DNA from: Mycobacterium mantenii
GTDB lineage: Bacteria; Actinomycetota; Actinomycetes; Mycobacteriales; Mycobacteriaceae
DNA length: 64,000 nt
Assembly: GCF_010731775.1 (NCBI RefSeq)
Contig: NZ_AP022590.1
Location: 496,001 to 560,000 of the forward strand
Direction of reading: 5' to 3'
The position numbers were made by a program, and so were the translations under genes. A model generated the notes under the pieces. It did no database searches, was not told the DNA's origin, and worked only from the letters and a program-made list of their open reading frames with translations. Positions within the stretch are counted from its first letter, which is position 1. Each line of letters opens with the position of its first letter. Below are positions 38,265 through 48,178 of this stretch, piece by piece.

Positions 38265-39206
38265 TTGCCAGCAGAACCAGGCGACGGTGGGGGCGGGGTC
38301 GCCCGCCGGCATCGCGTGACCCACCGCACCGAGTACCGCTACTCCGACATCGTGACCAGCTCCTATGGTCGCGGATTCCTCACCCCGCGCGACTCGTTGC
38401 GGCAGCGCTGTGTCGCGCACCGGCTGACCATCGAACCGGCCCCCGCCGACCAATCGACCAGCACGGACACCTACGGGAACATCAGCTCGTATTTCCACGT
38501 GACCGAGCCGCACGGCACCCTGAAGGTGACCAGCGATTCGATCGTCGACGTGTATCCGCCGGATCCGGGTCTGTACAGCGGCGGGCCGGCGACCCAGCCG
38601 TGGGAGGCGGCCCGGCCGGTCGGGCGCGGGGGAGCGCTGGCGACCGAGTTCACCCTGGACCTGAATCCACCGGAAATCACCGACGAGATTCGCGACTATG
38701 CGGCGCCCAGCTTCACGGCCGGGCGTCCGCTGATCGAGGTGTTGCGCGACCTGACATCACGGATCTTCACCGACTTCACCTACCGGTCGGGGTCGACGAC
38801 GATTTCCACCGGGGTGAAAGAGGTTCTGGCGGCCCGCGAAGGGGTATGTCAAGACTTTGCCAGGCTGGCGATTGCCTGCCTGCGAGCCAACGGGTTGGCG
38901 GCCAGTTACGTATCCGGGTATCTGGCCACCGACCCGCCACCTGGGAAGGACCGGATGATCGGCATCGACGCCACCCACGCCTGGGCAGCGGTATGGACCC
39001 CGCGGGAGCCCGGCCAATTCGAGTGGCTAGGGCTTGATCCCACCAACGACCAGATGGTCGACGAGCGTTACATCATCGTGGGCCGGGGTCGCGATTACGC
39101 GGACGTCCCCCCGCTGCGCGGCATCATCTACACGGACTCGGAACGCAGCGTGATTGACGTCGCCGTCGACGTGGTGCCCTTCGAAGGCGATGTGCTGTAT
39201 GCGTGA
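38265..39206 (+). CDS. Transglutaminase-like cysteine protease-fold protein
   Basis: 313 residues from TTG 38265, chosen because GAGGAGG (38252-38258) lies 6 bases upstream and the length then matches the 314-residue orthologue; GTG 38250 is in frame. The N-terminal bacterial transglutaminase-like domain (THRTEYRYSDIVTSSYGRG) is followed by the catalytic core: Cys195 in GVCQDFARL, His in THAWAAVW, Asp in LGLDPTND. Such proteins may cleave or cross-link peptides. The gene overlaps the next by 8 bases. Orthologue Rv2569c. Confidence 0.9.
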   Translation: MPAEPGDGGGGVARRHRVTHRTEYRYSDIVTSSYGRGFLTPRDSLRQRCVAHRLTIEPAPADQSTSTDTYGNISSYFHVTEPHGTLKVTSDSIVDVYPPDPGLYSGGPATQPWEAARPVGRGGALATEFTLDLNPPEITDEIRDYAAPSFTAGRPLIEVLRDLTSRIFTDFTYRSGSTTISTGVKEVLAAREGVCQDFARLAIACLRANGLAASYVSGYLATDPPPGKDRMIGIDATHAWAAVWTPREPGQFEWLGLDPTNDQMVDERYIIVGRGRDYADVPPLRGIIYTDSERSVIDVAVDVVPFEGDVLYA

Positions 39207-40254
39207 CTTCACCTGCCCCAACTGCGGTCAGCGCCTGACCTTCGAGAACTCCACCTGCCTGAATTGCGGTAGCGCGCTGGGGTTTTCACTCGACCAGATG
39301 GCCCTGCTGGTGATCTCGGAGGAGGGGTCGACCGAGCACGCCGGCTTCGTGCCTGCCAGCGAGTACCAGCTGTGCGCCAACCTGCTGCTCGCCGAATGCA
39401 ATTGGCTCGTTCCTGTCAACAACCCCCGGCTGTTGTGCACGTCGTGCGCGCTGACGACCGAACGGCCGAACGACGCCGACACCGTGGGGATGGCCGAGTT
39501 CGCCCGGGCCGAGGCGGCCAAACGCCGGCTGATCGCCGAGCTGCACGAACTGAAGTTGCCGATCGTTGGGCGTGACAAGGACCCCGACTACGGGCTGGCC
39601 TTCCGGCTGCTGTCCAGCGCGCACGAGAAGGTGATGACCGGACACGAAAACGGGTTCATCACCATCGATTTGGCCGAGGGCGACGACGCGCATCGCGAGC
39701 AGCTGCGCGTCGAGATGGACGAGCCGTACCGGACCCTGCTGGGGCACTTCCGTCACGAGATCGGGCATTACTACTACTACCGGCTGATCGCGCCGTTCAG
39801 TGACTACGTGGAGCGGTTCAACGAGTTGTTCGGCGATCATGAAGCCGACTATCAGGAGGCGCTCGACCGGCACTACAGCGAGGGCGCGCCCGAGGGCTGG
39901 AAGGAGGACTTCGTGTCGTCCTATGCCACCATGCATCCGGCTGAGGACTGGGCCGAGACGTTCGCCCACTACCTGCACATCCGCGACACGCTGGACACCT
40001 CGGCGTGGTGCGGGCTGGCGCCGGCGTCGGCCACCTTCGACCGGCCGGCCTTGGGCCCGAGTGCTTTTCAGACGATCATCGACATGTGGCTGCCGTTGTC
40101 GTGGTCGCTGAACATGGTGAACCGGTCGATGGGTCACGACGACCTGTACCCATTCGTGCTGCCGGTCACGGTGCTGGAGAAGATGAAGTTCATCTACACC
40201 GTGGTCGACGAGGTGACCTCGGAGTCCCGCGGTCCGGCTTCGGTCGCCGGCTGA
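39199..40254 (+). CDS. Zinc-ribbon plus putative zinc metallopeptidase
   Basis: 351 residues. The N-terminus has a zinc ribbon (CPNC...CLNC, residues 6-25) and a second CxxC around residue 80. The middle has HEIGH (His186, Glu187, His190), and a later EADYQEA, typical of the putative zinc-binding metallopeptidase family. It overlaps the transglutaminase gene by 8 bases, so both are made together and may act in one pathway. The orthologue is Rv2568c; no substrate is known. Confidence 0.87.
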   Translation: MRDFTCPNCGQRLTFENSTCLNCGSALGFSLDQMALLVISEEGSTEHAGFVPASEYQLCANLLLAECNWLVPVNNPRLLCTSCALTTERPNDADTVGMAEFARAEAAKRRLIAELHELKLPIVGRDKDPDYGLAFRLLSSAHEKVMTGHENGFITIDLAEGDDAHREQLRVEMDEPYRTLLGHFRHEIGHYYYYRLIAPFSDYVERFNELFGDHEADYQEALDRHYSEGAPEGWKEDFVSSYATMHPAEDWAETFAHYLHIRDTLDTSAWCGLAPASATFDRPALGPSAFQTIIDMWLPLSWSLNMVNRSMGHDDLYPFVLPVTVLEKMKFIYTVVDEVTSESRGPASVAG

Positions 40255-40311
40255 GCCGCGCCCGGGGCCGTACCCCGATTCGCGGCGCCACAAACGAGAA
40301 CACCTCGACGG

Positions 40312-40990
40312 GTGCGCTTCTCGATGACGGCGGATCTGGTGGTGGGCACCGCACTCGTGCCCGTCGCCGCGGCGACCCTGCGCGAGGTGAAGCACTGGCG
40401 CGAAGTGCCATTCGCGTTGTTGCCGGCGGTGTTCGCGGCGCACCAGTTCATCGAGGCGGCCGTGTGGCCCAACGGCGTTGTCTCCCCAGGGATGGCCCAG
40501 CTGACGGTGCGCGCATATGTCTTCATCGCACTGCCGCTGCTTCCCGCGCTGGCCCCGTGGGCGATCTTGCTGCCGGAACCGCGCGGCGCCCGGCTGCGGG
40601 TGGCGCCTTTCGCGGTGCTCGGCACTGTCGTGTCGGCCTATCTGGCCGTCGTCGTGCTGACCGAGCCGGTCACCGCGGCGACGGGCCCCATGCGCTGCAA
40701 TACCAGACCGGTGTTCACGACGGCTACGGGTGGGCGGCGCTGTACATCATCGCCGTCATCGGGCCGGCGGTGATGTCGGGCTATCGCTCCATCGTGGTGT
40801 TCGGGGTGGCAAACCTGGTGGGCCTGACCGTCGTGGCCGTCCTCTACCTGCAGGCGTTCGCGTCACTGTGGGCATCTACGCCGCCACGCTGTCGGTCCTG
40901 GCGCTGGTGCACATGGTGCGGCGCCGACGACTGCCCGATCCACACCGCTATCACGGCGTCACCGCGGATCGGGCACCATCGAAAGTCTGA
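40312..40990 (+). pseudogene. DUF6629-like membrane gene broken by two frameshifts
   Basis: Three consecutive frames carry consecutive parts of one DUF6629-type membrane protein: MRFSMTADLVVGTAL to about 40682, then LQYQTGVHDGYGWAALYII to about 40868, then YAATLSVLALVHMVRRRR to the TGA at 40990. Each step is a shift of one base in the same direction (one base missing), at a GGGCCCC tract and at a GTGGGC tract. The hydrophobic segments stay in order, so it is one gene with two lesions, or two sequencing errors in GC tracts. Confidence 0.75.
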
Positions 40991-41012
40991 AAGATGTGGG
41001 GAGACAACGCAA

Positions 41013-43682
41013 CTAGGCCGGCATTACCCGACGCTCGTCGGGACCCCAAAGTGGTTGCATATGACCGGGCAACGCCAGCTGGGTGGTGGTGATGAGCTCG
41101 GCCAGGTCGCGTAGCTCGACATGCACCGAATCGAGCAGCTCGGCGAGCTTGGCGCGCCGGCCGTCGGCGCCGACCCGTTCGAGTTCGGCGGGATGGGACC
41201 GCCGCAGCAGGGTGCCGATCTCGTCCACCAGCCGTTCCGGGCGCGACGACCCCGACGAGCCGGGCAGATCCTTGAGATCGGTCCGCAGCCGCTCCAACTG
41301 GTACAGCAACGACCGCGGGTTCTGCGCGTCGAACAGCATCAGCTCGGCCATCGCGGCCACACTGATCTTGCCCACCGTGCGGCGCCGGTAGATGACCGAC
41401 GACTCGCAGGCCACCAGGGTGGACTCGATGACGGTTTGTTCGGCCGCCGCGCCGCGGCCGACGGTCAGCGTGGCCCGCAGCAACGCCGTCAGCCACTGGC
41501 CGCGTTCGATCCGTTTGCCGATGTCCATCATCGTCCAGCCCACGTCGCGCACCATCGACTCGCTGGCCACCCCCGACAGGGTGAGCATGCCGGCCAGCGT
41601 CTGGTTCTGGGCCGTGGTCAGCAGGGCATCGGCCTCGGAAAGCGAATCCGGCGGTTCGCTTTCCAGTGCCAGTGCCCGCTCCACCGCGGCCAGCACCATC
41701 CAGGTGTCGTTGGACATCTGGTCGCGCACCGCCCGGGCGGCCAGCGCCAAACCCTCCACCGACTGCACCAGGGAGCCGGGCCGGTGCGGGTCGACGGTCA
41801 GCGACCACAGGGTGGAGGGGGCGACGGCGATCATCTCGGCGTGGTCGCCGTCGCTGTCGGCCGCGGTGTCGGTTCCGGTGATGCGGCCCAGCGCGGTCAT
41901 CAGCACCGGCACACATTCGCTTTCCTCACTCTGCTGGTGGTGCCGATAGACGTGGAAGCGGTCGCGGGCGACGATGAGCAGCCTCGCCATGCTTTCCGCG
42001 CGCTCACCGTAGCGGCCGATCCAGAACAGGTCGGACAGCACGCGCGGGGAGCTGATGCCCCAGGTGCCCGCGGCCGTCTTCGCCGGCGGCTCCGGCGTCG
42101 GAAAGCTGATGGTCTCGGCGCGCGCCCGTTCGGTGGGGCGCACCCAGACATCCTTGGCCGCAATGGTTTTCAGTGTGTACGAGTCGGAACCCGGTGCCAG
42201 CACGTAGCCGATGCCGCCGATCATCGGCGCGTAGCCGCCGCGCTGGGCAACGGTGAACAACCTGATGCCGATGCCGGCAGACGACAGCACACCGGCGTGG
42301 TCGGTCGGCGCGGACGAGAATTGTGGCAGCTCCTGGCCGATCCACTGCCACGGCAGTTGCTCGATCCGGGCCGCCAACTTCGTCAGCTGGTGAGATGAAA
42401 GCGTCGGTCCGACAAGGGTTTTCTCACCGATGGTGGACTTGATCAGCAACGACGACAGGTTCGCCAGCAGGTGTGAGCGCTCACTGGCGATGCCGCCCCA
42501 GTAGACCGGGGCGGTGGGCAGCTGCAGGGTTTCCGACAGCAGGTGCTCGGCCATCGCGGGCAGAAAACGCAGCAGCCCAGGGTTTTCCAGAATCCCGCTG
42601 CCCAGCGTATTGACGACGGTCACCGTCCCGCGACGCTGCGCCTCCACCAGTCCGGCCACCCCGAGCCGGGAATCGGCGCGCAGATCCAGCGGGTCGGAGT
42701 AGTCGGCGTCGACCCGGCGGAGAACGACGTCGACGCGTTTCAAGGTGCCCAGCGAACGCATCCACAACATGCCCTCACGCACCACCAAATCGGCGCTTTC
42801 CACCATCGGGAAACCCAGCAGGGTGGCCAGGTAGGCCTGGTCGAACGCGGTCTCGGAATAGATACCCGGGGACAGCACCACCACCACGGGGTCCTGGGCG
42901 TCGTCGGGTGCCGCGTCGGTCAGCGCGAGCCGCAGCGCCTGGGCGAACGGCGTCGTCGGCCGCGGCGCGATGCGTTCGTAGAGATCGGGGATCGAGTGCG
43001 CGACCACGCGCCGGTCGGCCAGCGCATAACCGGCGCCCGAGGGCGCCTGGGTGCGGTCGCCGTTGACGACGAAGGCGCCGTCCGGTCGCCGGCTGACGTC
43101 GCAGGCATGCATGAAAAGCTGGTGGCGGCCGGGGATTTCGATTCCATTGGCCGCGCGCACGTACCCGGGATGGCCGAACAGCAGCTCGGGGGGCAGGACG
43201 CCTTCGGTGAGCAGGCTGCGCGGCCCGTACAGGTCGGCCAGCACCGCGTCGAACACCCGCGACCGTTGCAGCAGGCCGGCCTCGAGCGCCTCCCAGTCGG
43301 TCGCGGACAGCACGACCGGCAGGGTGTCCAGCTGCCACGGCCGGGGTTCCTGGCCGCGGCCGCCGGGCTCGACGTCGGTGTAGGTGATGCCGTCGTTGTC
43401 GATGAGGCCGTGCACGACCGAGCGCAGCCGGTCCAGCCCGGCGCGGCCCCGTTCCGCGATGGCGTCGGCCAGCTCGGCCCACGCCGGGCGCACATTGCCG
43501 TCCCGGTCGACGAATTCGTCATAACCGCTTGCCGGGCCGTGCCGCAGATCGAAGAGTGCTTCCTGGGCCCGCGCGGCGCGGTAGGACGCCAGCAGGCGAT
43601 CGGCGTCGTAGCGCGCGGTGCCGGCCATCGGGCCGGACCCAGCCGGTGCACCGGTGCCGAATGTCATGTCCGCAAACGCCAT
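41013..43682 (-). CDS. Circularly permuted ATP-grasp plus alpha-E domain protein
   Basis: 889 residues from the ATG at 43682, whose A is shared with the stop of the preceding gene (TAATG), a sign of translational coupling. The N-terminal two thirds match the type 2 circularly permuted ATP-grasp (FGHPGYVRAANGIEIPG, VLSPGIYSETAFDQAYLA, YWGGIASERSHLLANL). The C-terminal third (from about 560) fits the alpha-E helical domain (FWIGRYGERAESMARLL, WTMMDIGKRIERGQWL). Such proteins are predicted amidoligases that make peptide bonds. The orthologue is Rv2567; a longer frame to 44192 is rejected. Confidence 0.9.
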   Translation of the reverse strand: MAFADMTFGTGAPAGSGPMAGTARYDADRLLASYRAARAQEALFDLRHGPASGYDEFVDRDGNVRPAWAELADAIAERGRAGLDRLRSVVHGLIDNDGITYTDVEPGGRGQEPRPWQLDTLPVVLSATDWEALEAGLLQRSRVFDAVLADLYGPRSLLTEGVLPPELLFGHPGYVRAANGIEIPGRHQLFMHACDVSRRPDGAFVVNGDRTQAPSGAGYALADRRVVAHSIPDLYERIAPRPTTPFAQALRLALTDAAPDDAQDPVVVVLSPGIYSETAFDQAYLATLLGFPMVESADLVVREGMLWMRSLGTLKRVDVVLRRVDADYSDPLDLRADSRLGVAGLVEAQRRGTVTVVNTLGSGILENPGLLRFLPAMAEHLLSETLQLPTAPVYWGGIASERSHLLANLSSLLIKSTIGEKTLVGPTLSSHQLTKLAARIEQLPWQWIGQELPQFSSAPTDHAGVLSSAGIGIRLFTVAQRGGYAPMIGGIGYVLAPGSDSYTLKTIAAKDVWVRPTERARAETISFPTPEPPAKTAAGTWGISSPRVLSDLFWIGRYGERAESMARLLIVARDRFHVYRHHQQSEESECVPVLMTALGRITGTDTAADSDGDHAEMIAVAPSTLWSLTVDPHRPGSLVQSVEGLALAARAVRDQMSNDTWMVLAAVERALALESEPPDSLSEADALLTTAQNQTLAGMLTLSGVASESMVRDVGWTMMDIGKRIERGQWLTALLRATLTVGRGAAAEQTVIESTLVACESSVIYRRRTVGKISVAAMAELMLFDAQNPRSLLYQLERLRTDLKDLPGSSGSSRPERLVDEIGTLLRRSHPAELERVGADGRRAKLAELLDSVHVELRDLAELITTTQLALPGHMQPLWGPDERRVMPA

Positions 43683-46600
43683 TACTGCGCAACGGTACGC
43701 ACGCGGCGCAGGTCGAGGATGCCCGGCGCGCCGACGTCGGTGAAGATCCGGGCCTGCTTCTCCCGGATGTCGGACAGGTCCACTTTGCCGGGGGTGAAGC
43801 CGGTCGCCTCGAAGCGGCGGGCGCGGCGCGCCTCGGCCTCCACGGCGTTGACCGGTGGCGTGTCGTAGGCCCGCCCGCCGGGATGGGCGACGTGGTACGT
43901 GCAGCCCCCGCGCGACGTGCCGGTGGTCAAATCGATCAGCTCGAACTGCAAGGGCCCGTCCGCCGAGATGGTCGAGTGCAGCGCGCTGGGCGGCTGCCAG
44001 GCCTTGAACCGCACACCGCCCACATGAATGTCGGGATTGTCGGTGGCCAGCAACGGCACCGGGTAGCCGTTGACCGTCACCACGTAGCGATGACGGTCGG
44101 CCCCGATGATGCGGACCTGGATGCGCTCGACGGAGGAGTCGACGTAGCGGGCGGTGCCCGTCGCGGTCGACTCCTCGCCCAGCGTGGTCCACGGCTCGAT
44201 CGCACCGCGCAGCTCGATCTCCACGCCGTCGAACACCGCGGTCCCGATGCGCGGGAACCGGAACTCGGTGAACGGATCCAGCCAGCTGGTCTCGAACGCG
44301 ACACCGTGCGCGCGCAGGTCGGCGGCGACGTCGGCGATGTCATGAATCAGGAAGTGCGGCAACAGATATCGACCGTGCAGATTGGCGCCGTGGCGGATCA
44401 GTGGTGCGCGCAGGGGTTCGTCGATGAACCAGGCGACCAGTGAGCGCACCAACAGCGATTGCACCATCGCCATGCGCAGGTGCGGGGGCATCTCGAAGCC
44501 GCGCAGCTCCAGCAGGCCGAGCCGGCCGCGGGCGCTGTCGGGGCTGTAGAGCTTGTCGATGCAGAACTCGGCGCGGTGGGTGTTGCCGGTGATGTCGGTG
44601 AGCAAGTGGCGCAGCGCGCGGTCGATCACCCACGGCTTGGTGGCGCCTCCGCCGCCCAGCCGGGCAATCTCGGCGAACGCGATCTCGAGCTCGTAGAGGG
44701 CCTCGGCGCGGCCCTCGTCGACTCGCGGCGCCTGCGAGGTGGTCCCGACGAACCGGCCGGCGAACAGGTATGACAGCGACGGGTGACGCTGCCAGTAGGT
44801 CAGTAGCGAGACCAACAGATCGGGACGACGCAGCAGCGGTGAGTCCGCGGGCGTCACGCCGCCCAGCGTGATGTGGTTGCCACCGCCGGTGCCGCCGTGC
44901 GTGCCGTCAACGTCGAAGGACTCGGTGGACAGGCGGGCCAAACGGGCTTGCGCGTACAGCGTTTCCAGCTGTTGGTGCTGTTCGGCGAAACTGGCGGTGG
45001 GTGCGACGTTGACCTCGATCACCCCAGGGTCCGGGCTGATGGTGGTCGAGCGCAGCCGCGGGTCGGGCGGGGGATCGTAGCCCTCGATCACCACCGGGCA
45101 GTCGGCCTTCGCCGCAGCGGCCTCCACCCGGGAGATGAGATCGACGTAATGCTCGAGCACCCCGGTGGGCGGCAGGAAGAGGTAGAGCAGCCCGTCCCGG
45201 ATCTCGGTGACCATCGCGGTCGGCGGCGCCCCGTCGGCGTCGACGACTATTGCTTTGCTGGCGCTGGTCTCCTCCGTCGACAGCGCCTCGGCGACGCTGA
45301 GGGGATCGGCGTCGAACGACGGGCGCGGCGGTTGCCAGCTGATCGAATCCAGTGGCAGCCGCAGCCCCGCCGGAGAATCCCCGGCCAGCAGCACGACACG
45401 GCCGCGGCGCAGCCGCCAGTCGGCGCTGGCCCACCCGAGGTCGTCCTCACGCCGGTGCAGAGGCAGCACGAACGCCGCTGGGGCCGTGACGGATTCGTCC
45501 AGACGTGACAGCAGCGCGGCACGGCCTGCGAGGGAATCGGATTCGAGGTCGTCGGCGGCGTCCACCGGAACGCCGTCCGGCTCGCGGACTTCGGTCGCCA
45601 GCCGATGCAGCGGGTCCTCGTATGCCGGCCGCACCTGCGACGCGGGCAACCCCATGCCGTCGGCGATCCCGGCGAGCACCTGGTAGGCCGCTTCGGTGTC
45701 AGCGGGGCGCTGCTGCTCGCCGCCCCAAGGATCGGCGAGCAGTCTCTCGTCGGTCCACAGCGGACGCCCGTCGGCGCGCCAATGCAACGCAATCTGCCAG
45801 CGCGGCAACGGTTCTCCCGGGTACCAGCGACCCTGCCCGCGCTGTATCACGCCGCCCGGGGCCCACTCGGACTTCAGCCGGGCGGCCAGGTCCGAGGCAC
45901 GCTGCCGCTTGTGCGGGCCGTCGGCGGCCGTGGTCCATTCCTCGGCGACCTGGTTGTCCACCGACACGAAAGTCGGCTCACCACCTATGGTCAGTCGGAC
46001 GTCGGCCGCGGCCAGCCGCTCGTCGACCCGCCGGCCGACGTCCTGAATCGTCCGCCACGCGTCGTCGGTGTACGGCAGTGTGACGCGCGGATCCTCGTGG
46101 ACCCGGGTGACGGTGTTGGAGAACTCCAGCGTCGACGTGCAGGGCTCGGTGCCCCCGCTGATGGGTGCCGCGGACGTCGGGTGCGGGGTGGCCGCCAGCG
46201 GGATGTGGCCCTCGCCGGCGAACAGCCCGGACGTCGGATCCAGCCCGATCCAGCCGGCGCCGGGGATGTACACCTCGGTCCAGGCGTGCAGGTCGGTGAA
46301 GTCGGCGGCGGGGCCCGACGGACCGTCGAGCGCCTCGACGTCGGACGCCAGCTGCACCAGGTAGCCGGACACGAACCGCGCGGCCAGCCCCAGCTGGCGC
46401 AGGATCGAGACCAACAGCCACGCCGAGTCCCGGCACGAGCCGACCCCGTTGCGCAACGTGAAATCCGGTGTCTGCACGCCGGGTTCCATCCGCAGGCTGT
46501 AGGCAACGTCGGCGTTGATCGCCCGGTTGAGCTCGACCAGCATGTCGATGGTGCGGGTGCCGTTGGGCACCGAGAAATTGCTCAGCCAGTCCCGCGCCAG

Positions 46601-47017
46601 CTCGCCCGGACCCGAGCCGTCGCCCTCTTCGTCGACGGGCCGCAGATAGGGTTCCAGGTCGTTGGCCAGGTCTGTGGGATAGCGCAGCCCGGCCGGCCCC
46701 CCGGCGGGGGCCCAGGTTTCGGCCCAGTCCTCGATGAAGAAGTCGAACGGGTTGATCACCTTGAGGTCGGCGATCAGCCCAACCGTGATGGTCAGTCGTT
46801 GCATCGGGTTCGGAAACACCAGCCGGGCAAGGAAATTGCCGACCGCGTCCTGTTGCCAATTGATGAAGTGTTCGTCGGGCTCGATCCGCAGCGAGTACGC
46901 CTCGATGGGCGTGCGGGTGTGGGGCGCTGGGCGCAGCCGCACGACGTGCGGATACACCCGGACCAGCCGGTCAAAGGTGTAGCTGGTGCGGTGCTCCAGC
47001 GCAACTTTGATGCTCAT
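43682..47017 (-). CDS. Transglutaminase-like protein with DUF2126 domain
   Basis: 1111 residues from the ATG at 47017 (MSIKVALEHRTSY, as in the orthologue); another in-frame ATG is at 47032. The N-terminal region (about 1-290) has the bacterial transglutaminase-like pair of domains with Cys195 in SCRDSAWLL, His in LHAWTEVY and Asp in GLDPTSG. The rest is DUF2126, with TGGGNHITLGG and DKLYSPDSARGRLGLLELRGFEMPP. It is translationally coupled to the ATP-grasp/alpha-E gene. This pairing is widespread and has been predicted, not proven, to modify or make peptides. Orthologue Rv2566. Confidence 0.9.
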   Translation of the reverse strand: MSIKVALEHRTSYTFDRLVRVYPHVVRLRPAPHTRTPIEAYSLRIEPDEHFINWQQDAVGNFLARLVFPNPMQRLTITVGLIADLKVINPFDFFIEDWAETWAPAGGPAGLRYPTDLANDLEPYLRPVDEEGDGSGPGELARDWLSNFSVPNGTRTIDMLVELNRAINADVAYSLRMEPGVQTPDFTLRNGVGSCRDSAWLLVSILRQLGLAARFVSGYLVQLASDVEALDGPSGPAADFTDLHAWTEVYIPGAGWIGLDPTSGLFAGEGHIPLAATPHPTSAAPISGGTEPCTSTLEFSNTVTRVHEDPRVTLPYTDDAWRTIQDVGRRVDERLAAADVRLTIGGEPTFVSVDNQVAEEWTTAADGPHKRQRASDLAARLKSEWAPGGVIQRGQGRWYPGEPLPRWQIALHWRADGRPLWTDERLLADPWGGEQQRPADTEAAYQVLAGIADGMGLPASQVRPAYEDPLHRLATEVREPDGVPVDAADDLESDSLAGRAALLSRLDESVTAPAAFVLPLHRREDDLGWASADWRLRRGRVVLLAGDSPAGLRLPLDSISWQPPRPSFDADPLSVAEALSTEETSASKAIVVDADGAPPTAMVTEIRDGLLYLFLPPTGVLEHYVDLISRVEAAAAKADCPVVIEGYDPPPDPRLRSTTISPDPGVIEVNVAPTASFAEQHQQLETLYAQARLARLSTESFDVDGTHGGTGGGNHITLGGVTPADSPLLRRPDLLVSLLTYWQRHPSLSYLFAGRFVGTTSQAPRVDEGRAEALYELEIAFAEIARLGGGGATKPWVIDRALRHLLTDITGNTHRAEFCIDKLYSPDSARGRLGLLELRGFEMPPHLRMAMVQSLLVRSLVAWFIDEPLRAPLIRHGANLHGRYLLPHFLIHDIADVAADLRAHGVAFETSWLDPFTEFRFPRIGTAVFDGVEIELRGAIEPWTTLGEESTATGTARYVDSSVERIQVRIIGADRHRYVVTVNGYPVPLLATDNPDIHVGGVRFKAWQPPSALHSTISADGPLQFELIDLTTGTSRGGCTYHVAHPGGRAYDTPPVNAVEAEARRARRFEATGFTPGKVDLSDIREKQARIFTDVGAPGILDLRRVRTVAQ

Positions 47018-47107
47018 AGTCGCTGATCCCATCACACGCGCGGCCACGGCGCAGCACACCGCAATTGCGGCTTACCGCGCCGTAATACGAGTAACCCGTG
47101 CGCAGCC

Positions 47108-48025
47108 TCAGGCCGGTGCGGGCCCCGGTGGTGCGCCCGGCGGCGGACCGGCCTGGTACCCGGCGTACTCGACCGGCACGACGTGGCCGCCCGAAAGCTT
47201 GCGATAGGCGTAGATCCCGACCAGAGCCGCGACCGGGGCACCCACCAGCAGACCGACACCGCACGCCAGCGCACCCACCAGGAACACCGCGACCTCGACC
47301 AGCCAGACCAGCAGGGCGTTGCCGAAGTTCGCCGTGACGGTGGAGAAGCTGGAAGACAGCGCTTTGATCGGCTGCTGGGACCGATCGATCGCGTACGGGA
47401 TGGTGAACTGGGCAAAGATCCCCAGGATCAGTCCGGGCAGGAAGCACAACGCGGAGGCGATCGACGTGAGAACGCCGACCAGCAGCGCGGCCAGGAACAC
47501 CATGGCGAAGTTGCGCGGCTTGAAGAAGGACCCGATGGTCACCGGCCGCCCGTCGGCCAGATCCAGGCAGCCGGACAGGAACGCGGACTGGGCGAACGCC
47601 CCCACCACGTACGCGACGAGATAACCGAGGATGAGCAGCGCCAGCCCGCCGCCGTTGAGGTTCGCCGTGAAGGTGAAGTAGTCGTCGTCGGAACCGCTCG
47701 AGGTGGTGCCCATGGTTTGGCTCCAGCCGATCAGGGCGGAGGCGATGCCGAACAGCACCGCGTAGACCAATGACGAAACAATAAGCGCCACAGGGTTTTT
47801 GGTGAACGTGTTCCAGGCCCAGCTAAACGCGTCGCCCACGCTGAACGCGGGTGGGCCACCGTAGCCGGGTGGAGGCCCGTAGCCGGGAGGCGGTGCGCCG
47901 TAACCCGGCGGCGGAGGTGCGCCGTAACCCGGCGGCGGGGCGCCGTAGCCCGGCGGCGGGTAGCCGGGAGGATTGCTGCCCTGAGGGTCTGCCGGGGTGC
48001 CTGGATACTCGGGTGGTTGGCTCAT
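47108..48025 (-). CDS. Pro/Gly/Tyr-rich membrane protein
   Basis: 305 residues from the ATG at 48025. The N-terminal 65 residues are a repeat of [12 protein letters not shown] units (proline, glycine, tyrosine), likely cytoplasmic and disordered. The rest contains about five membrane spans ([51 protein letters not shown] and two later ones) and a second short Pro/Gly tail. Mycobacteria have several such proteins; no enzymatic motif is visible. Orthologue Rv2560. Confidence 0.85.
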   Translation of the reverse strand: MSQPPEYPGTPADPQGSNPPGYPPPGYGAPPPGYGAPPPPGYGAPPPGYGPPPGYGGPPAFSVGDAFSWAWNTFTKNPVALIVSSLVYAVLFGIASALIGWSQTMGTTSSGSDDDYFTFTANLNGGGLALLILGYLVAYVVGAFAQSAFLSGCLDLADGRPVTIGSFFKPRNFAMVFLAALLVGVLTSIASALCFLPGLILGIFAQFTIPYAIDRSQQPIKALSSSFSTVTANFGNALLVWLVEVAVFLVGALACGVGLLVGAPVAALVGIYAYRKLSGGHVVPVEYAGYQAGPPPGAPPGPAPA

Positions 48026-48084
48026 GTCCGTCCTTGCTGTCGGATTTCCTCGTGTCTGAAGTTTCCTAGGAGGGAACGCGCGCG

Positions 48085-48153
48085 GAACTTGGCAAACGCC
48101 GAACTTAGCAAAGAAGCGGCCCGGGCGCGCGGATTGCGGCGCGCGCCTGGGCC
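48085..48153. promoter_or_regulatory. Direct repeats and a strong hairpin upstream of rarA
   Basis: GAACTTGGCAAA (48085-48096) and GAACTTAGCAAA (48101-48112) are near-identical direct repeats 16 bases apart. A 14-bp hairpin follows (GGCCCGGGCGCGCG 48118-48131 with CGCGCGCCTGGGCC 48140-48153, one G-U pair), ending 25 bases before the rarA ATG. As the flanking genes diverge, it is not a terminator; it may be a 5' leader structure or operator. Confidence 0.4.
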
Positions 48154-48178
48154 GGCGCGGGCGTCCGCCCATCGTGGT

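Noticed and set aside
43682..44192. N-terminal extension of the ATP-grasp/alpha-E protein
   Set aside because: The extra 170 codons lie inside the coding sequence of the transglutaminase-DUF2126 gene and do not look like any domain; TAATG coupling at 43682 explains the start.
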